Shown here in pieces: positions 39,021 through 47,002 of a stretch of 64,000 nucleotides of DNA (positions are counted from its first letter, which is position 1; every line of letters begins with the position of its first letter). A program made the position numbers and the translations under genes. The notes beneath the pieces are model-generated. The model was given only the letters and a program-made list of their open reading frames with translations, was not told the origin of the DNA and ran no database searches. The DNA is from a virus, in IMG/VR virus record IMGVR_UViG_3300032116_000001, positions 1 through 64,000 of that record. The stretch is one strand, 5' to 3'.

Positions 39021-39917
39021 ATGAGTAGAGTAAAGAGAGTTATTGATAATGGTCTGGTATCGAAAAACTCAGTGCCAAAGCACTTCCCCGATTCGATTCA
39101 ATACGAGACGATCATGGGAAGTGTGGCCTACGGAGTGTCTTCTGATACGTCGGATATGGATATTTATGGATTTTGTATCCCGCCCAAGCACATTGTCTTT
39201 CCTCACTTAGCGGGACATATCCCTGGCTTTGGTCAACAGCCTGAGAAATTCGAGCAATGGTCGGTGCATCATATCAAAGATGAAGAAAAAAATACCGAGT
39301 ACGATTTTTGCATTTACAATATCGTCAAGTATTTTAGTTTGGTTATGGAAAACAATCCCAACATGGTGGATTCTCTTTTCACTCCACAAAACGCGATTTT
39401 GCACTGCTCTCCAATCGCTCAAATGGTGCGTGACGAACGTCATATCTTCTTGCATAAGGGAGCGTGGCACAAGTTCAAGGGCTATGCCTACTCGCAGATG
39501 CACAAAATTCGATCAAAGGAGGCTCCGCAAGGCAAGCGAAAAGAGCTGGTGGAACAGTTTGGATTCGACGTGAAGTTTGCTTATCATGTTGTAAGATTGA
39601 TTGACGAAGTTGAGCAAATTCTTGTTGAGGGCACTCTTGATCTTCAAAGAAATCGAGAACAGCTTAAATCTATTCGGAGAGGTGAATGGACTTTAGAGGA
39701 AATCGAGGAATACTTTACTCGTCGAGAAAAAGAACTTGAGCTGGCTTATGCTAACTCAAAGCTGCCTCACACGCCCGATGAAAAGCGAATCCGCCAGCTT
39801 TTGATGAATTGCCTTGAGCATCATTACGGAAACCTATCAGACGCCGTAGTGGATGTTGACGCGGCCACGAGAACACTTCAGCAAGTTGCGCATCTAATTC
39901 GACAAGGGGGATTCTAA
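39021..39917 (+). CDS. RlaP-type nucleotidyltransferase
   Basis: 298 residues. MGSVAYGVSSDTSDMDIYGF is the GS...DxD signature of DNA-polymerase-beta-like nucleotidyltransferases, and the rest (YDFCIYNIVKYFSLVMENNP; NMVDSLFT) matches the RlaP family linked to RNA repair. Likely adds nucleotides to RNA or modifies a substrate. With about 18 phage tRNAs in the window, tRNA repair or maturation is a reasonable guess. C4 promoter, leaderless ATG. Confidence 0.8.
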   Translation: MSRVKRVIDNGLVSKNSVPKHFPDSIQYETIMGSVAYGVSSDTSDMDIYGFCIPPKHIVFPHLAGHIPGFGQQPEKFEQWSVHHIKDEEKNTEYDFCIYNIVKYFSLVMENNPNMVDSLFTPQNAILHCSPIAQMVRDERHIFLHKGAWHKFKGYAYSQMHKIRSKEAPQGKRKELVEQFGFDVKFAYHVVRLIDEVEQILVEGTLDLQRNREQLKSIRRGEWTLEEIEEYFTRREKELELAYANSKLPHTPDEKRIRQLLMNCLEHHYGNLSDAVVDVDAATRTLQQVAHLIRQGGF

Positions 39918-39957
39918 AAATCCCCCGTTTTTTCTTTTTTGATCAATATATAATTCC

Positions 39958-40308
39958 GTGAGCATCAACAGATTGCAGCTATCACCATCGGTTCTCGAAA
40001 AGCTCGATTCTCTAATTAATCGAGCTAAGGAAATTGAGAAGAACGCTCCTGATGACTATGACGAAAATGGAGTCATCATTGATTTTTTGGGAGACAACAC
40101 AAAGACCAAGGCCCAATCAGCGATCAGTTTTTTCCGCGATTCTATTACAGAACGAGCAACACGCCTTTCTGAAAATCTTGTTGAAGCTATTGAGCAACAG
40201 GTTCCGCAATTACCAGATCATCCTCTTGAAGCCTTTGATATCGCGAATCAACCCAAAAGCCCAATGAGAAACATGATGATTCGGAATGAAATTGATCTTC
40301 TTGATTGA
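39958..40308 (+). CDS. hypothetical helical protein
   Basis: 116 residues, leaderless GTG directly after a C4 promoter. Mostly helical and coiled (VLEKLDSLINRAKEIEKNAP). No family recognised. Confidence 0.65.
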   Translation: MSINRLQLSPSVLEKLDSLINRAKEIEKNAPDDYDENGVIIDFLGDNTKTKAQSAISFFRDSITERATRLSENLVEAIEQQVPQLPDHPLEAFDIANQPKSPMRNMMIRNEIDLLD

Positions 40309-40351
40309 TAAAATTCCCCTTTGTTTTTGAATCCAATCGGATATATAAGAA

Positions 40352-40708
40352 GTGAAGTTCAATCAAGAAGCGCCTGGTGAATTTGTTTCGTCCTGTGGCA
40401 ATTGGTGCATTCAAGCATCCAATTCTAAGTTCCGCGCATTTAAGGTTTTCACTCAAATCAACCTTGGGCCTTTTGACACTTTTGAATTAGCAGTCGCGGG
40501 CATCGGCGATTATGACCCCAGCACTTGCAGCCGCGATGAAGAATTCGATGTTGATGACCGTGTGCAAGTTCCCGCGCCCGTAGAGGGCGATTTGCACAAT
40601 CATGAATTTGTTGGTACAATTGTGGGTTTTCGTGAAGATTATGCCCAGGTCGAAGATATGGAAGGTAATGTTTTCGATATTGAACCATGCAGACTCGAAA
40701 AGATTTAG
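40352..40708 (+). CDS. hypothetical protein with C-terminal barrel-like domain
   Basis: 118 residues, leaderless GTG. The C-terminal half (FDVDDRVQVP; FVGTIVGFREDYAQVEDMEG) looks like a small beta-barrel. No family recognised. Confidence 0.65.
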   Translation: MKFNQEAPGEFVSSCGNWCIQASNSKFRAFKVFTQINLGPFDTFELAVAGIGDYDPSTCSRDEEFDVDDRVQVPAPVEGDLHNHEFVGTIVGFREDYAQVEDMEGNVFDIEPCRLEKI

Positions 40709-40753
40709 TCAAAAAATCCCCTTAGTTCATGGTGCAAAAATCATATATTAAGG

Positions 40754-41065
40754 GTGGACAAGCGAGAACCCAGTAACCTTTTTGACGCTTTTAGCATTTG
40801 TGCAGAAATTATTAAGCAAATGCTAGCAGGACGTTCGACTGCCGAAATCATCGACAGCATTGACGTGAATGAAGAACATCTTGCCAACATTGCCGCCGAC
40901 ATGATTGTTGTTTGTGGGTTGAATAATGATTTGGCGATGGTTCTTAATGATGGAGAAACTTACACAAACATCTCAGGGTGTTCTATTCGGCAAATGACCG
41001 AAGAGTTTGACGAAGATGGGGAGTTCGTTGAAGATACGTTCGGTGACCCTATCATCGTAATGTGA
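40754..41065 (+). CDS. hypothetical protein
   Basis: 103 residues, leaderless GTG, acidic C-terminus (EEFDEDGEFVEDTFGD). C4 promoter with TATATT hexamer. Confidence 0.65.
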   Translation: MDKREPSNLFDAFSICAEIIKQMLAGRSTAEIIDSIDVNEEHLANIAADMIVVCGLNNDLAMVLNDGETYTNISGCSIRQMTEEFDEDGEFVEDTFGDPIIVM

Positions 41066-41083
41066 GTAAATTGACAGGAAACT

Positions 41084-41112
41084 AATCGGGGCAATGAAGC
41101 CCTGATTTTTTA
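41084..41112 (+). terminator. intrinsic terminator
   Basis: AATCGGGGC/GCCCTGATT stem, then TTTTT; followed by a copy of the intergenic element. Confidence 0.8.
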
Positions 41113-41188
41113 TAACTTTCTACGATTGTGCGGCACGATCATTATAAAAATCCCCCTTATTAATCGGCTCAATTTACTATAATGATAT

Positions 41189-41527
41189 ATGTACCACGTA
41201 GACGATTGCGTTATCGGAAAAGAAATTGCAAGTCAGGCTGAATATCATATCAATGTTTATGACTATGACGTTCGGTTATGTTCCGATGGCTGTTGCATTG
41301 AGGCGCGGACGGCAGCTGAACTTTGGAGCAACGACTGTAAAACTTTTCTAACCGAAGATGTGGATGGGTTTTGCAATAGTGGCGAGGCCGCTCAGAAGGT
41401 AATCAATTTGGCCAAGGCGCGTGGCCTCAATGTTCATCGAGGTAATACGGCGATCTATGTGGACGGCGATAGAGATTGTTCTAACGAATTGATTTACGGA
41501 TTGAAAAAATTTCCCCTAGATTACTGA
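41189..41527 (+). CDS. hypothetical protein
   Basis: 112 residues, Cys-containing (VRLCSDGCCIEARTAAELW). C4-type promoter with TATAAT. Its 3' end overlaps the TCCCC box of the next gene's promoter. Confidence 0.66.
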   Translation: MYHVDDCVIGKEIASQAEYHINVYDYDVRLCSDGCCIEARTAAELWSNDCKTFLTEDVDGFCNSGEAAQKVINLAKARGLNVHRGNTAIYVDGDRDCSNELIYGLKKFPLDY

Positions 41528-41551
41528 GACAAGAGGCATATATAAACTACC

Positions 41552-42292
41552 ATGACAATCGAACACGATAACATCGAAGAGCGAGTTGGAAAGGGAACTT
41601 TAATTCGTATTTCCAAGCTGCTTACCATGGCGAAGGATAAGCGCACGAACGAGAATGAAGCCCATAGCGCTATGCAATCGGCTCTTGCGCTTTTGTCTCG
41701 GTATAACATTACGGCTTCTGATGTTGAGAATTCGGGCATTTTCGAGGAAGCAGTGGGTTCTGAATCTTTTAATCCAACTGAAAATCGAAATCACTCCACA
41801 TGGCGATCCCAGCTAATCAATTCCATCGCAAGCACTCACTTCTGTCATGTCTATCGACGAAACGGGGGCGAGTTTATTCTGACTGGTAAGGAAACTAATC
41901 GTGCCGCCGCGATGATGCTTTTTCAGTATCTTTCCGTCGTGATTGAAGAAAATGCCCTTCAGGCTGTCCGCGAATACGACGGATGGGAATCGAAAAAGAC
42001 TTATGGCAATGCCTATCGGCTTGGAATGGTGACTCGAATTAATGAACGACTTATTGACCAAAAGCGCCAAATTATTCAAGAGGCTTCATCCAATAACACT
42101 GAAATTGTTGCTGTCAATCCTTATGAACAGGCCGAAAAAGAAAATCAAGCCTATGTCAAATCGAAGGGCGTAAAACTGTCGTCACACGCCTCAAGCAGTA
42201 ATCTTGGAAGTGGCGCGGGTTGGCATCGAGGGCGCAAAGATGGCGAGCGCGTTGGGCTTACCGCTGGGCGAGCACTAGGATATAAAAAGTGA
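41552..42292 (+). CDS. DUF2786 protein
   Basis: 246 residues. LIRISKLLTMAKDKRTNENEA with ALALLSRYNITASDVE is the DUF2786 N-terminal domain; the remainder, including a Gly/Arg-rich tail (GWHRGRKDGERVGLTAGRAL), matches its usual partner domain. Function unknown. Coupled by overlap to a metallopeptidase-like gene, a combination I have seen elsewhere in phages. Confidence 0.8.
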   Translation: MTIEHDNIEERVGKGTLIRISKLLTMAKDKRTNENEAHSAMQSALALLSRYNITASDVENSGIFEEAVGSESFNPTENRNHSTWRSQLINSIASTHFCHVYRRNGGEFILTGKETNRAAAMMLFQYLSVVIEENALQAVREYDGWESKKTYGNAYRLGMVTRINERLIDQKRQIIQEASSNNTEIVAVNPYEQAEKENQAYVKSKGVKLSSHASSSNLGSGAGWHRGRKDGERVGLTAGRALGYKK

Positions 42293-42717
42293 GAGATACG
42301 CAAAAAGCCAAATTTTACAAATTCGAGGACTATATCATCAAGCGATTCCTCCAAAAAGAACTACATGATGGACTTGAATTTCGAGAAATCGAAGGGCTTG
42401 TTGGAAGAATCTGCCATTCTTATAATGTCCGCCCGCCAAAGATAAAGGTCGGTCGGCAGAATTCGAGCAAAGCCTACTACAAAACGATTGACCATAGTAT
42501 CACGCTTCCGCCATGGGCTCAGAGAACATGGACGGTAGTCCATGAAACAGCTCATGCAATTACTTATGGGAAAGGATATAAGGACCCTGGGCACGATGGT
42601 GATTTTGTTGGAGTATGGGTAGAGCTTTTTTCAAGAATGTATGACATCCCCAAGGAAACTCTTGAGTCGGAAGTTAAGCTGGCGGGATTGAGATATGTCA
42701 AATTTTCCCCCAAATAA
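42289..42717 (+). CDS. zinc metallopeptidase-like protein (HExxH)
   Basis: 142 residues from GTG 42289 overlapping the DUF2786 stop. HETAH at about residue 86 with a preceding WTVVHE strand-helix is the zincin motif; it resembles the TIGR04338 putative metallohydrolase family. Substrate unknown. The last codons overlap the next C4 promoter. Confidence 0.75.
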   Translation: MRDTQKAKFYKFEDYIIKRFLQKELHDGLEFREIEGLVGRICHSYNVRPPKIKVGRQNSSKAYYKTIDHSITLPPWAQRTWTVVHETAHAITYGKGYKDPGHDGDFVGVWVELFSRMYDIPKETLESEVKLAGLRYVKFSPK

Positions 42718-42742
42718 ATCAGAAAGAAATCATATATAAGAC

Positions 42743-42958
42743 ATGAACACCAAGCAAAATCAGGTCGCAGATGACATTTATAATCGGCTTTCCAGTTCCG
42801 CGCCTGGGTTTTATCGATATTGGTCTGATACGGTTGACCGATCAGTGGCCCAAGCACTAATCAAAAAGGGACCATTTTTCAGTTACGGCAATTCTTGGCG
42901 ATTCAAGGCCGAAAGTCTCGGGGCTGGAATGTATCGTGTCAAGATCATTGAAGCCTAG
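42743..42958 (+). CDS. small hypothetical protein
   Basis: 71 residues (YNRLSSSAPGFYRYWSDTVD; GMYRVKIIEA). Leaderless from a C4 promoter whose TCCCC lies in the upstream coding end. Confidence 0.65.
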   Translation: MNTKQNQVADDIYNRLSSSAPGFYRYWSDTVDRSVAQALIKKGPFFSYGNSWRFKAESLGAGMYRVKIIEA

Positions 42959-43029
42959 TCCCGATCAGGCCATCTTCATAAAAATCCCTTATTTTTATCG
43001 TTTCGATTCGATATAAAAAGGGAGGCTAA

Positions 43030-43482
43030 ATGATTACCCTTTTCAAGTTCGAGACCGAAGATGACGGCACGATTATCATTCCGATGGAGAAAATCGGAGT
43101 CACTATCAAGGACCTACAAGATGCCTTCAAGGAGGCAAAAGAACACGCCCAAGACGAATATGATGTAGAGCTGACCAAAGACACGATTTTCACAGTCGAA
43201 GAAGTCCACGGCCTGAAAGATTTTCTTGAGAAATACACTCTAATCGAGCGTCCGACGGCGAAGGCTGGCAAACCGTTCTCTAAAGCCGTTTTTGACCCTG
43301 ATTTGCATACCCTTCCCGAAGTTGCAGACCAGAACCAAGTCTGGACCTGGACCGATTGTGATGATGGCGGAAGTTATCTGATTCAAGGATACCATCATGC
43401 CAATCGCTTGGGCTATATCTTTACTGAAAACAAAGATGGAGAACCAGTGCCGATTGATGGAAACTCCTACTTTGTAGACTAG
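43030..43482 (+). CDS. hypothetical protein
   Basis: 150 residues. GGGAGG precedes ATG 43030, so this gene has both a C4 promoter and a Shine-Dalgarno. Helical N-terminus (LQDAFKEAKEHAQDEYDVEL) and Trp-rich middle (QVWTWTDCDDGGSYLIQG). No family recognised. Confidence 0.68.
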   Translation: MITLFKFETEDDGTIIIPMEKIGVTIKDLQDAFKEAKEHAQDEYDVELTKDTIFTVEEVHGLKDFLEKYTLIERPTAKAGKPFSKAVFDPDLHTLPEVADQNQVWTWTDCDDGGSYLIQGYHHANRLGYIFTENKDGEPVPIDGNSYFVD

Positions 43483-43494
43483 GTGACTGGGAAC

Positions 43495-43527
43495 AAGAAA
43501 GGGGGAAGTAACTCCCTCTTTCTTTAT
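43495..43527 (+). terminator. intrinsic terminator
   Basis: AAGAAAGGGGGA/TCCCTCTTTCTT hairpin, then the intergenic element. Confidence 0.85.
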
Positions 43528-43602
43528 GACTTTCCGTGATTATGCGCCACGATCATTAAAAATCCCCTATATCTTATATTCCAATCGGATATATAAGATA
43601 TA

Positions 43603-43773
43603 ATGAAAACCAAACATGTTTTTCGAGTTTACCCCAAGAATGCAACATCTTCCGAGGATGCTTTGGTAATTGAGAAAACCATAAGCCCGAAATCTGTCCT
43701 TCGAGTAATGGGAAACCTTCTTGGCAAGTATAATGCTTCAGAAGTGGCTTTATTGAAATCCGAGGACAAATAA
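43603..43773 (+). CDS. very small hypothetical protein
   Basis: 56 residues (FRVYPKNATSSEDALVIEKT), basic. Leaderless from a C4 promoter. Confidence 0.6.
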   Translation: MKTKHVFRVYPKNATSSEDALVIEKTISPKSVLRVMGNLLGKYNASEVALLKSEDK

Positions 43774-43819
43774 GACTTTTTTAACAAAAAGTCCCAAAAT
43801 CATAGGACGATTTTGTTTT

Positions 43820-43836
43820 TTGATCGTATAATAGAT
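43820..43836 (+). promoter_or_regulatory. tRNA-cluster promoter 3
   Basis: TTGATCGTATAATAG; same GATCG-TATAAT core as the promoters at 17730 and 23452, no TCCCC box. Confidence 0.55.
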
Positions 43837-43850
43837 AAGGACACTTTATT

Positions 43851-43943
43851 ATGAAGACCCACACCACATCAAATACGAATATGGTCTTCACCCGACGCAA
43901 TTCCGCGACGGGCGTCCAACAACGCTGTCGGCGTTCCGCTTAA
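43851..43943 (+). CDS. Gln/Arg/Cys leader peptide of tRNA cluster 3
   Basis: A 30-codon ORF after AAGGACACTTTATT, a leader also seen at 17766. It contains QQRCRR near its end (codons CAA CAA CGC TGT CGG CGT); the tRNAs that follow are Gln, Gln, Arg, Arg and Cys. TGTCGGC in these codons can pair with GCTGACA just before a weak terminator (GTTAC/GTAAC, TTCTTTTT). Consistent with attenuation, although the competing folds are less clear than in cluster 2. Confidence 0.58.
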   Translation: MKTHTTSNTNMVFTRRNSATGVQQRCRRSA

Positions 43944-43956
43944 GTCGGGCTGACAC

Positions 43957-43985
43957 GTTACCACCTGCAAGTAACTTCTTTTTCG
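43957..43985 (+). terminator. possible attenuator terminator of tRNA cluster 3
   Basis: GTTAC-9 nt-GTAAC followed by TTCTTTTT; enclosed by CGGGCT/AGCCCG. Weak stem. Confidence 0.45.
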
Positions 43986-44032
43986 AAGAATTAGCCCGCT
44001 CTCTGAGCGAGACGTCGATTATCATCTCGTGC

Positions 44033-44106
44033 TCGGGGATCGTCTAGAGGCAGGACTCTGGTCTCTGGAACCAGAAGCGGTGGTTCGAATCCATCTCTCC
44101 GAGCCA
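44033..44106 (+). tRNA. tRNA-Gln(CTG)
   Basis: Acceptor TCGGGGA/TCTCCGA, anticodon arm CTGGT-CTCTGGA-ACCAG, T-loop TTCGAAT, encoded GCCA. Confidence 0.93.
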
Positions 44107-44113
44107 GCTTCAC

Positions 44114-44199
44114 TGGGTCTTAGGCGAATTGGTAGAGCCGCCTGTCTTTGGAACAGGACTCCTGAAAAGGTGGAGGTTCGAATCCTCCCGACCCAGCCA
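44114..44199 (+). tRNA. tRNA-Gln(TTG) with an unusually long variable arm
   Basis: Acceptor TGGGTCT/CGACCCA, anticodon arm CCTGT-CTTTGGA-ACAGG, T-arm GGAGG-TTCGAAT-CCTCC, encoded GCCA. The 14-nt variable region with CCT-GAAA-AGG is class-II-like, atypical for Gln. Confidence 0.88.
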
Positions 44200-44271
44200 A
44201 TTAAAGGCTTTATGCATTTTGAAAAAATAATTAAAAAAGGCTTTCTTAACAGAAGTACATAATTAAAACGA

Positions 44272-45057
44272 GTGATTCAAACTTCCAATAAGAAAACAAG
44301 AGTAAAGCGCAGTCGAATTTGGACGATGCCTAAAGACGAGTTCGCTCAACTAGTGGCCTCAAGTCAAACTTATGTCGAAATTCTCCGAGCCATTAACTAC
44401 ACCATACGAGGAGGAGCTTTTCGAATTTTAAAAGAACGAATTGCGACAGAAATGATCGACGATTCACATATATTAAAGAATGGAAGGCAAACCATTTATG
44501 CCCATAGATTCAATACTCGGTCAGATGACGATATATTTTGCGAAAATTCTACATACAATAGTGGCCCTGCCCTGAAAAAGAGAATGATTAAGCTAGGCTT
44601 ACCTGAAGAATGCACAAAATGTGGGCTTGGTGCAACATGGAATGATGAACCTCTATCTCTGCAAGTAGACCATATCAATGGGGTGCGCAACGATAACAGA
44701 TTAGAGAATTTGAGGCTTCTGTGCCCAAATTGTCATTCTCAAACCGAAAATTTTGCTGGCAGAAAGTTGAACGCAAAAAACAAATCATGTCCAGAATGCT
44801 GCGCTAAGATCAGTGGATACCGTAAAGATCAGAGATGCCAATCTTGTGCCAATAAGATCAGGTCTAGAGAAATGCAACTAATATCAAAACCATCAAAAGA
44901 CGAGCTTCAAGATATGTTGTGGAAAATGCCCGCGACTAGGATTGCTAAGATATACAATGTGTCCGATAAAACAGTTGGTAATTGGGCTAAATCCTACAAA
45001 ATTGACAAACCGAGCCGTGGACACTGGGTCAAAAAAAATACTCCCCCCCCCTTGTAG
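44272..45057 (+). CDS. HNH homing endonuclease with zinc and HTH domains
   Basis: 261 residues from GTG 44272 (ATG 44326 is an alternative). N-terminal region like the 20749 protein (SQTYVEILRAINYTIRGGAF), HNH core CTKCGL, LSLQVDHINGVRNDNRLENL, CPNCH, then extra cysteines (CPECC, CQSC) and a C-terminal helix-turn-helix (ATRIAKIYNVSDKTVGNWAK). Free-standing homing endonuclease inside the Gln-Arg-Cys tRNA cluster. Its TAG stop is at positions 8-10 of tRNA-Arg(TCG). Confidence 0.87.
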   Translation: MIQTSNKKTRVKRSRIWTMPKDEFAQLVASSQTYVEILRAINYTIRGGAFRILKERIATEMIDDSHILKNGRQTIYAHRFNTRSDDDIFCENSTYNSGPALKKRMIKLGLPEECTKCGLGATWNDEPLSLQVDHINGVRNDNRLENLRLLCPNCHSQTENFAGRKLNAKNKSCPECCAKISGYRKDQRCQSCANKIRSREMQLISKPSKDELQDMLWKMPATRIAKIYNVSDKTVGNWAKSYKIDKPSRGHWVKKNTPPPL

Positions 45058-45123
45058 CTTAATGGATAGAGCGCAGCACTTCGGATGCTGATGTTATGGG
45101 TTCGAGTCCTATCGAGGGGGCCA
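45048..45123 (+). tRNA. tRNA-Arg(TCG)
   Basis: Acceptor CCCCTTG/CGAGGGG, anticodon arm CAGCA-CTTCGGA-TGCTG, T-loop TTCGAGT, encoded GCCA. Overlaps the HNH gene's stop codon. Confidence 0.9.
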
Positions 45124-45134
45124 AAATTTAAAAC

Positions 45135-45210
45135 ACGCCTGTAGCTCAGTGGATAGAGCATCAGCTTGCGGAGCTGAGGGTCGGAGGTTCGAACCCTCTC
45201 AGGCGTGCCA
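45135..45210 (+). tRNA. tRNA-Arg(GCG)
   Basis: Acceptor ACGCCTG/CAGGCGT, anticodon arm TCAGC-TTGCGGA-GCTGA, T-loop TTCGAAC, encoded GCCA. Confidence 0.92.
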
Positions 45211-45216
45211 ATATAC

Positions 45217-45291
45217 GGCCACGTACCCAAATGGTTAAGGGCTCCCTCTGCAAAAGGGATGTTGCGAGTTCGATTCTCGCCGTGGCCTCCA
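45217..45291 (+). tRNA. tRNA-Cys(GCA)
   Basis: Acceptor GGCCACG/CGTGGCC, anticodon arm TCCCT-CTGCAAA-AGGGA, T-arm GCGAG-TTCGATT-CTCGC, encoded TCCA. Confidence 0.93.
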
Positions 45292-45335
45292 AAAATCCCC
45301 TATATTTTTGTCACAATCGGATATATAGTTAGAGA

Positions 45336-45902
45336 ATGACCCAGATTCAAATCGAAGCCGCGAAGCAAATGAAAAAGGCCTGCTATCGGAGTCGCGGGAC
45401 CTTAATCAAAGCAATTCTGGCTTATGTCGAATACCTGATGCGATGTTCGGATTGCCCGCGCAATTGGCCCAAGCACAATCAAGTGAACGTTTCTGCCGAA
45501 ACTCTAAAGTCTCTTGCGTGGCTTTACGGCAATTATCATACTGCGGTTTTAGGACAGAAGTTAAACAACCTTCAGTTTTGGATTGAAGAAAGTGGTCGTC
45601 AAATCCCGAGCGAATCTATCGAAGACTATCATGTAAACTCTCTTGACAATAGGATGCTTACCCGAAGAGAGATTTGGGCTGGTGAGATTTTGAGTCACTT
45701 GGTTTTTGCGATTGTCTTTCCCGAAGAAATGGCTCAGACGGGGCTGACTGCTGATGGAATGAATCAAAGATTCGCGGAACTTGATTATGATTTTAACTTG
45801 GTGCTTGAAGATGCTTCAGAAGGCTACGGGACGATTTGCGCATGGATGTCTAAATCAACATCGGTTGAAGTCTTGCGAGACATCTGGCACTTAAACAAGT
45901 AA
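45336..45902 (+). CDS. hypothetical helical protein
   Basis: 188 residues, helical throughout (GTLIKAILAYVEYLMRCSDC; REIWAGEILSHLVFAIVF). C4 promoter right after tRNA-Cys, with a slightly longer gap (10 nt) to the ATG. No family recognised. Confidence 0.7.
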   Translation: MTQIQIEAAKQMKKACYRSRGTLIKAILAYVEYLMRCSDCPRNWPKHNQVNVSAETLKSLAWLYGNYHTAVLGQKLNNLQFWIEESGRQIPSESIEDYHVNSLDNRMLTRREIWAGEILSHLVFAIVFPEEMAQTGLTADGMNQRFAELDYDFNLVLEDASEGYGTICAWMSKSTSVEVLRDIWHLNK

Positions 45903-45908
45903 GTTGAT

Positions 45909-45941
45909 AAAAATACCCCTGTCCACCAAGGGGTATTTTTT
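45909..45941 (+). terminator. intrinsic terminator
   Basis: AAAATACCCCT/AGGGGTATTTT with T-tail, then the intergenic element. Confidence 0.88.
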
Positions 45942-46021
45942 ATTACTTTCTACGATTATGGTTCACGATCATTATAAAAAATCCCCTGTTTTCGAGAAAT
46001 CAAAACAATATATAAAATAGA

Positions 46022-46261
46022 ATGTTGATTCAAGTGTATGACAGTCTTGACGGCAATTATGTCGGCGGCATCTACAAAGTCACTCGCAATGATGGCGGAG
46101 ACCAATCGCAACACCAATTCATTGATGCTTGGGCTCGTGCTGTGGAACAAGCGAAAAGCATTGGAGAGGATTGGGGAGAAGATGACATTTTCGAGGCTCT
46201 GAAAGAGTTTGGTTGGGAAGTCGTGCTTCCAGCCATTGACATTTTGCCAGTACAATACTAA
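46022..46261 (+). CDS. small hypothetical protein
   Basis: 79 residues (VYDSLDGNYVGGIYKVTRND). C4 promoter upstream. One base separates its stop from the next ATG. Confidence 0.66.
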   Translation: MLIQVYDSLDGNYVGGIYKVTRNDGGDQSQHQFIDAWARAVEQAKSIGEDWGEDDIFEALKEFGWEVVLPAIDILPVQY

Positions 46262-46262
46262 A

Positions 46263-46592
46263 ATGACCGCAAAACAAGCAAAAGAAATTCAACAAGAAGT
46301 CATTGTGAAGCAAAACAATGATAACGCAAGCATCATCGACAATCTTCTTGAAAAGGGTATTTTTAAGAAGATTGAAGACGCGGCTAGGGATGGTAGAAAT
46401 TCAACTCGTATTGGGCGTCCTTACCACGATACTGGTTTTGAAACTCCAGAATTCCGTTGTGGCGACTTTAGCCTAAATTATGTTTTGGGCTTCATTGACA
46501 ACAATGCGATGCGCGAGATTATCATTCAAAAACTCAAAAACCTGGGATATACTGTGTCTGTTGAGGCCTCTAGTTTGATAATTGAGTGGTAA
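46263..46592 (+). CDS. hypothetical protein
   Basis: 109 residues from ATG 46263 (MTAKQAKEIQQEVIVKQNND); the frame extends upstream into the previous gene but that start is rejected. Helical N-terminal half, mixed C-terminal half. Confidence 0.66.
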   Translation: MTAKQAKEIQQEVIVKQNNDNASIIDNLLEKGIFKKIEDAARDGRNSTRIGRPYHDTGFETPEFRCGDFSLNYVLGFIDNNAMREIIIQKLKNLGYTVSVEASSLIIEW

Positions 46593-46640
46593 AAATCCTT
46601 TCTTTTCATTGATGCAATCGGATATATGATTTAGGTCACG

Positions 46641-46925
46641 ATGAGAAACGAAGACGCCTCTAGCATTAATTTTGACATTGATAAGCCCTTTCATGTATTT
46701 ATTTGCGATGGATGTCGGGAGGCTGGCCCGTATACTCAATATGGCATAAGTCATCTTGACGCTGCTGGTCGCTTTGCAGAACGATGGAACAAGAATCTTA
46801 TGTCATGCTCTAAATCGCATTATGGCTATGGGAAACAATGGGAGGAAGCCCCCCGTAAACCTGAACAGTACGCAAACCATCACTATTTCCAAGACGAGCG
46901 AGGCAACAAACTCTTGATTATCTAA
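46641..46925 (+). CDS. hypothetical Cys-motif protein
   Basis: 94 residues with FICDGCREAG and a C-terminal ERGNKLLII. C4-like promoter with TCCTT in place of TCCCC, then a short leader before ATG 46641. Its 3' end forms one arm of a terminator. Confidence 0.64.
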   Translation: MRNEDASSINFDIDKPFHVFICDGCREAGPYTQYGISHLDAAGRFAERWNKNLMSCSKSHYGYGKQWEEAPRKPEQYANHHYFQDERGNKLLII

Positions 46926-46940
46926 CCAAGAGTTTGTTGC
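46903..46940. terminator. bidirectional hairpin terminator
   Basis: Perfect 14-bp stem GCAACAAACTCTTG/CAAGAGTTTGTTGC overlapping the end of the 46641 gene. Confidence 0.8.
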
Positions 46941-46964
46941 AATATAATTATTTTTCACGACAAA

Positions 46965-46998
46965 ATGATCGTGCCGCATAACCATAGAAAGTTATAAA
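46965..46998 (-). repeat. intergenic element, minus orientation
   Basis: GATCGTGCCGCATAACCATA then GAAAGTTATAAA: reverse complement of the TTTATAACTTTC...CACGATC element. Confidence 0.7.
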
Positions 46999-47002
46999 AA
47001 AG

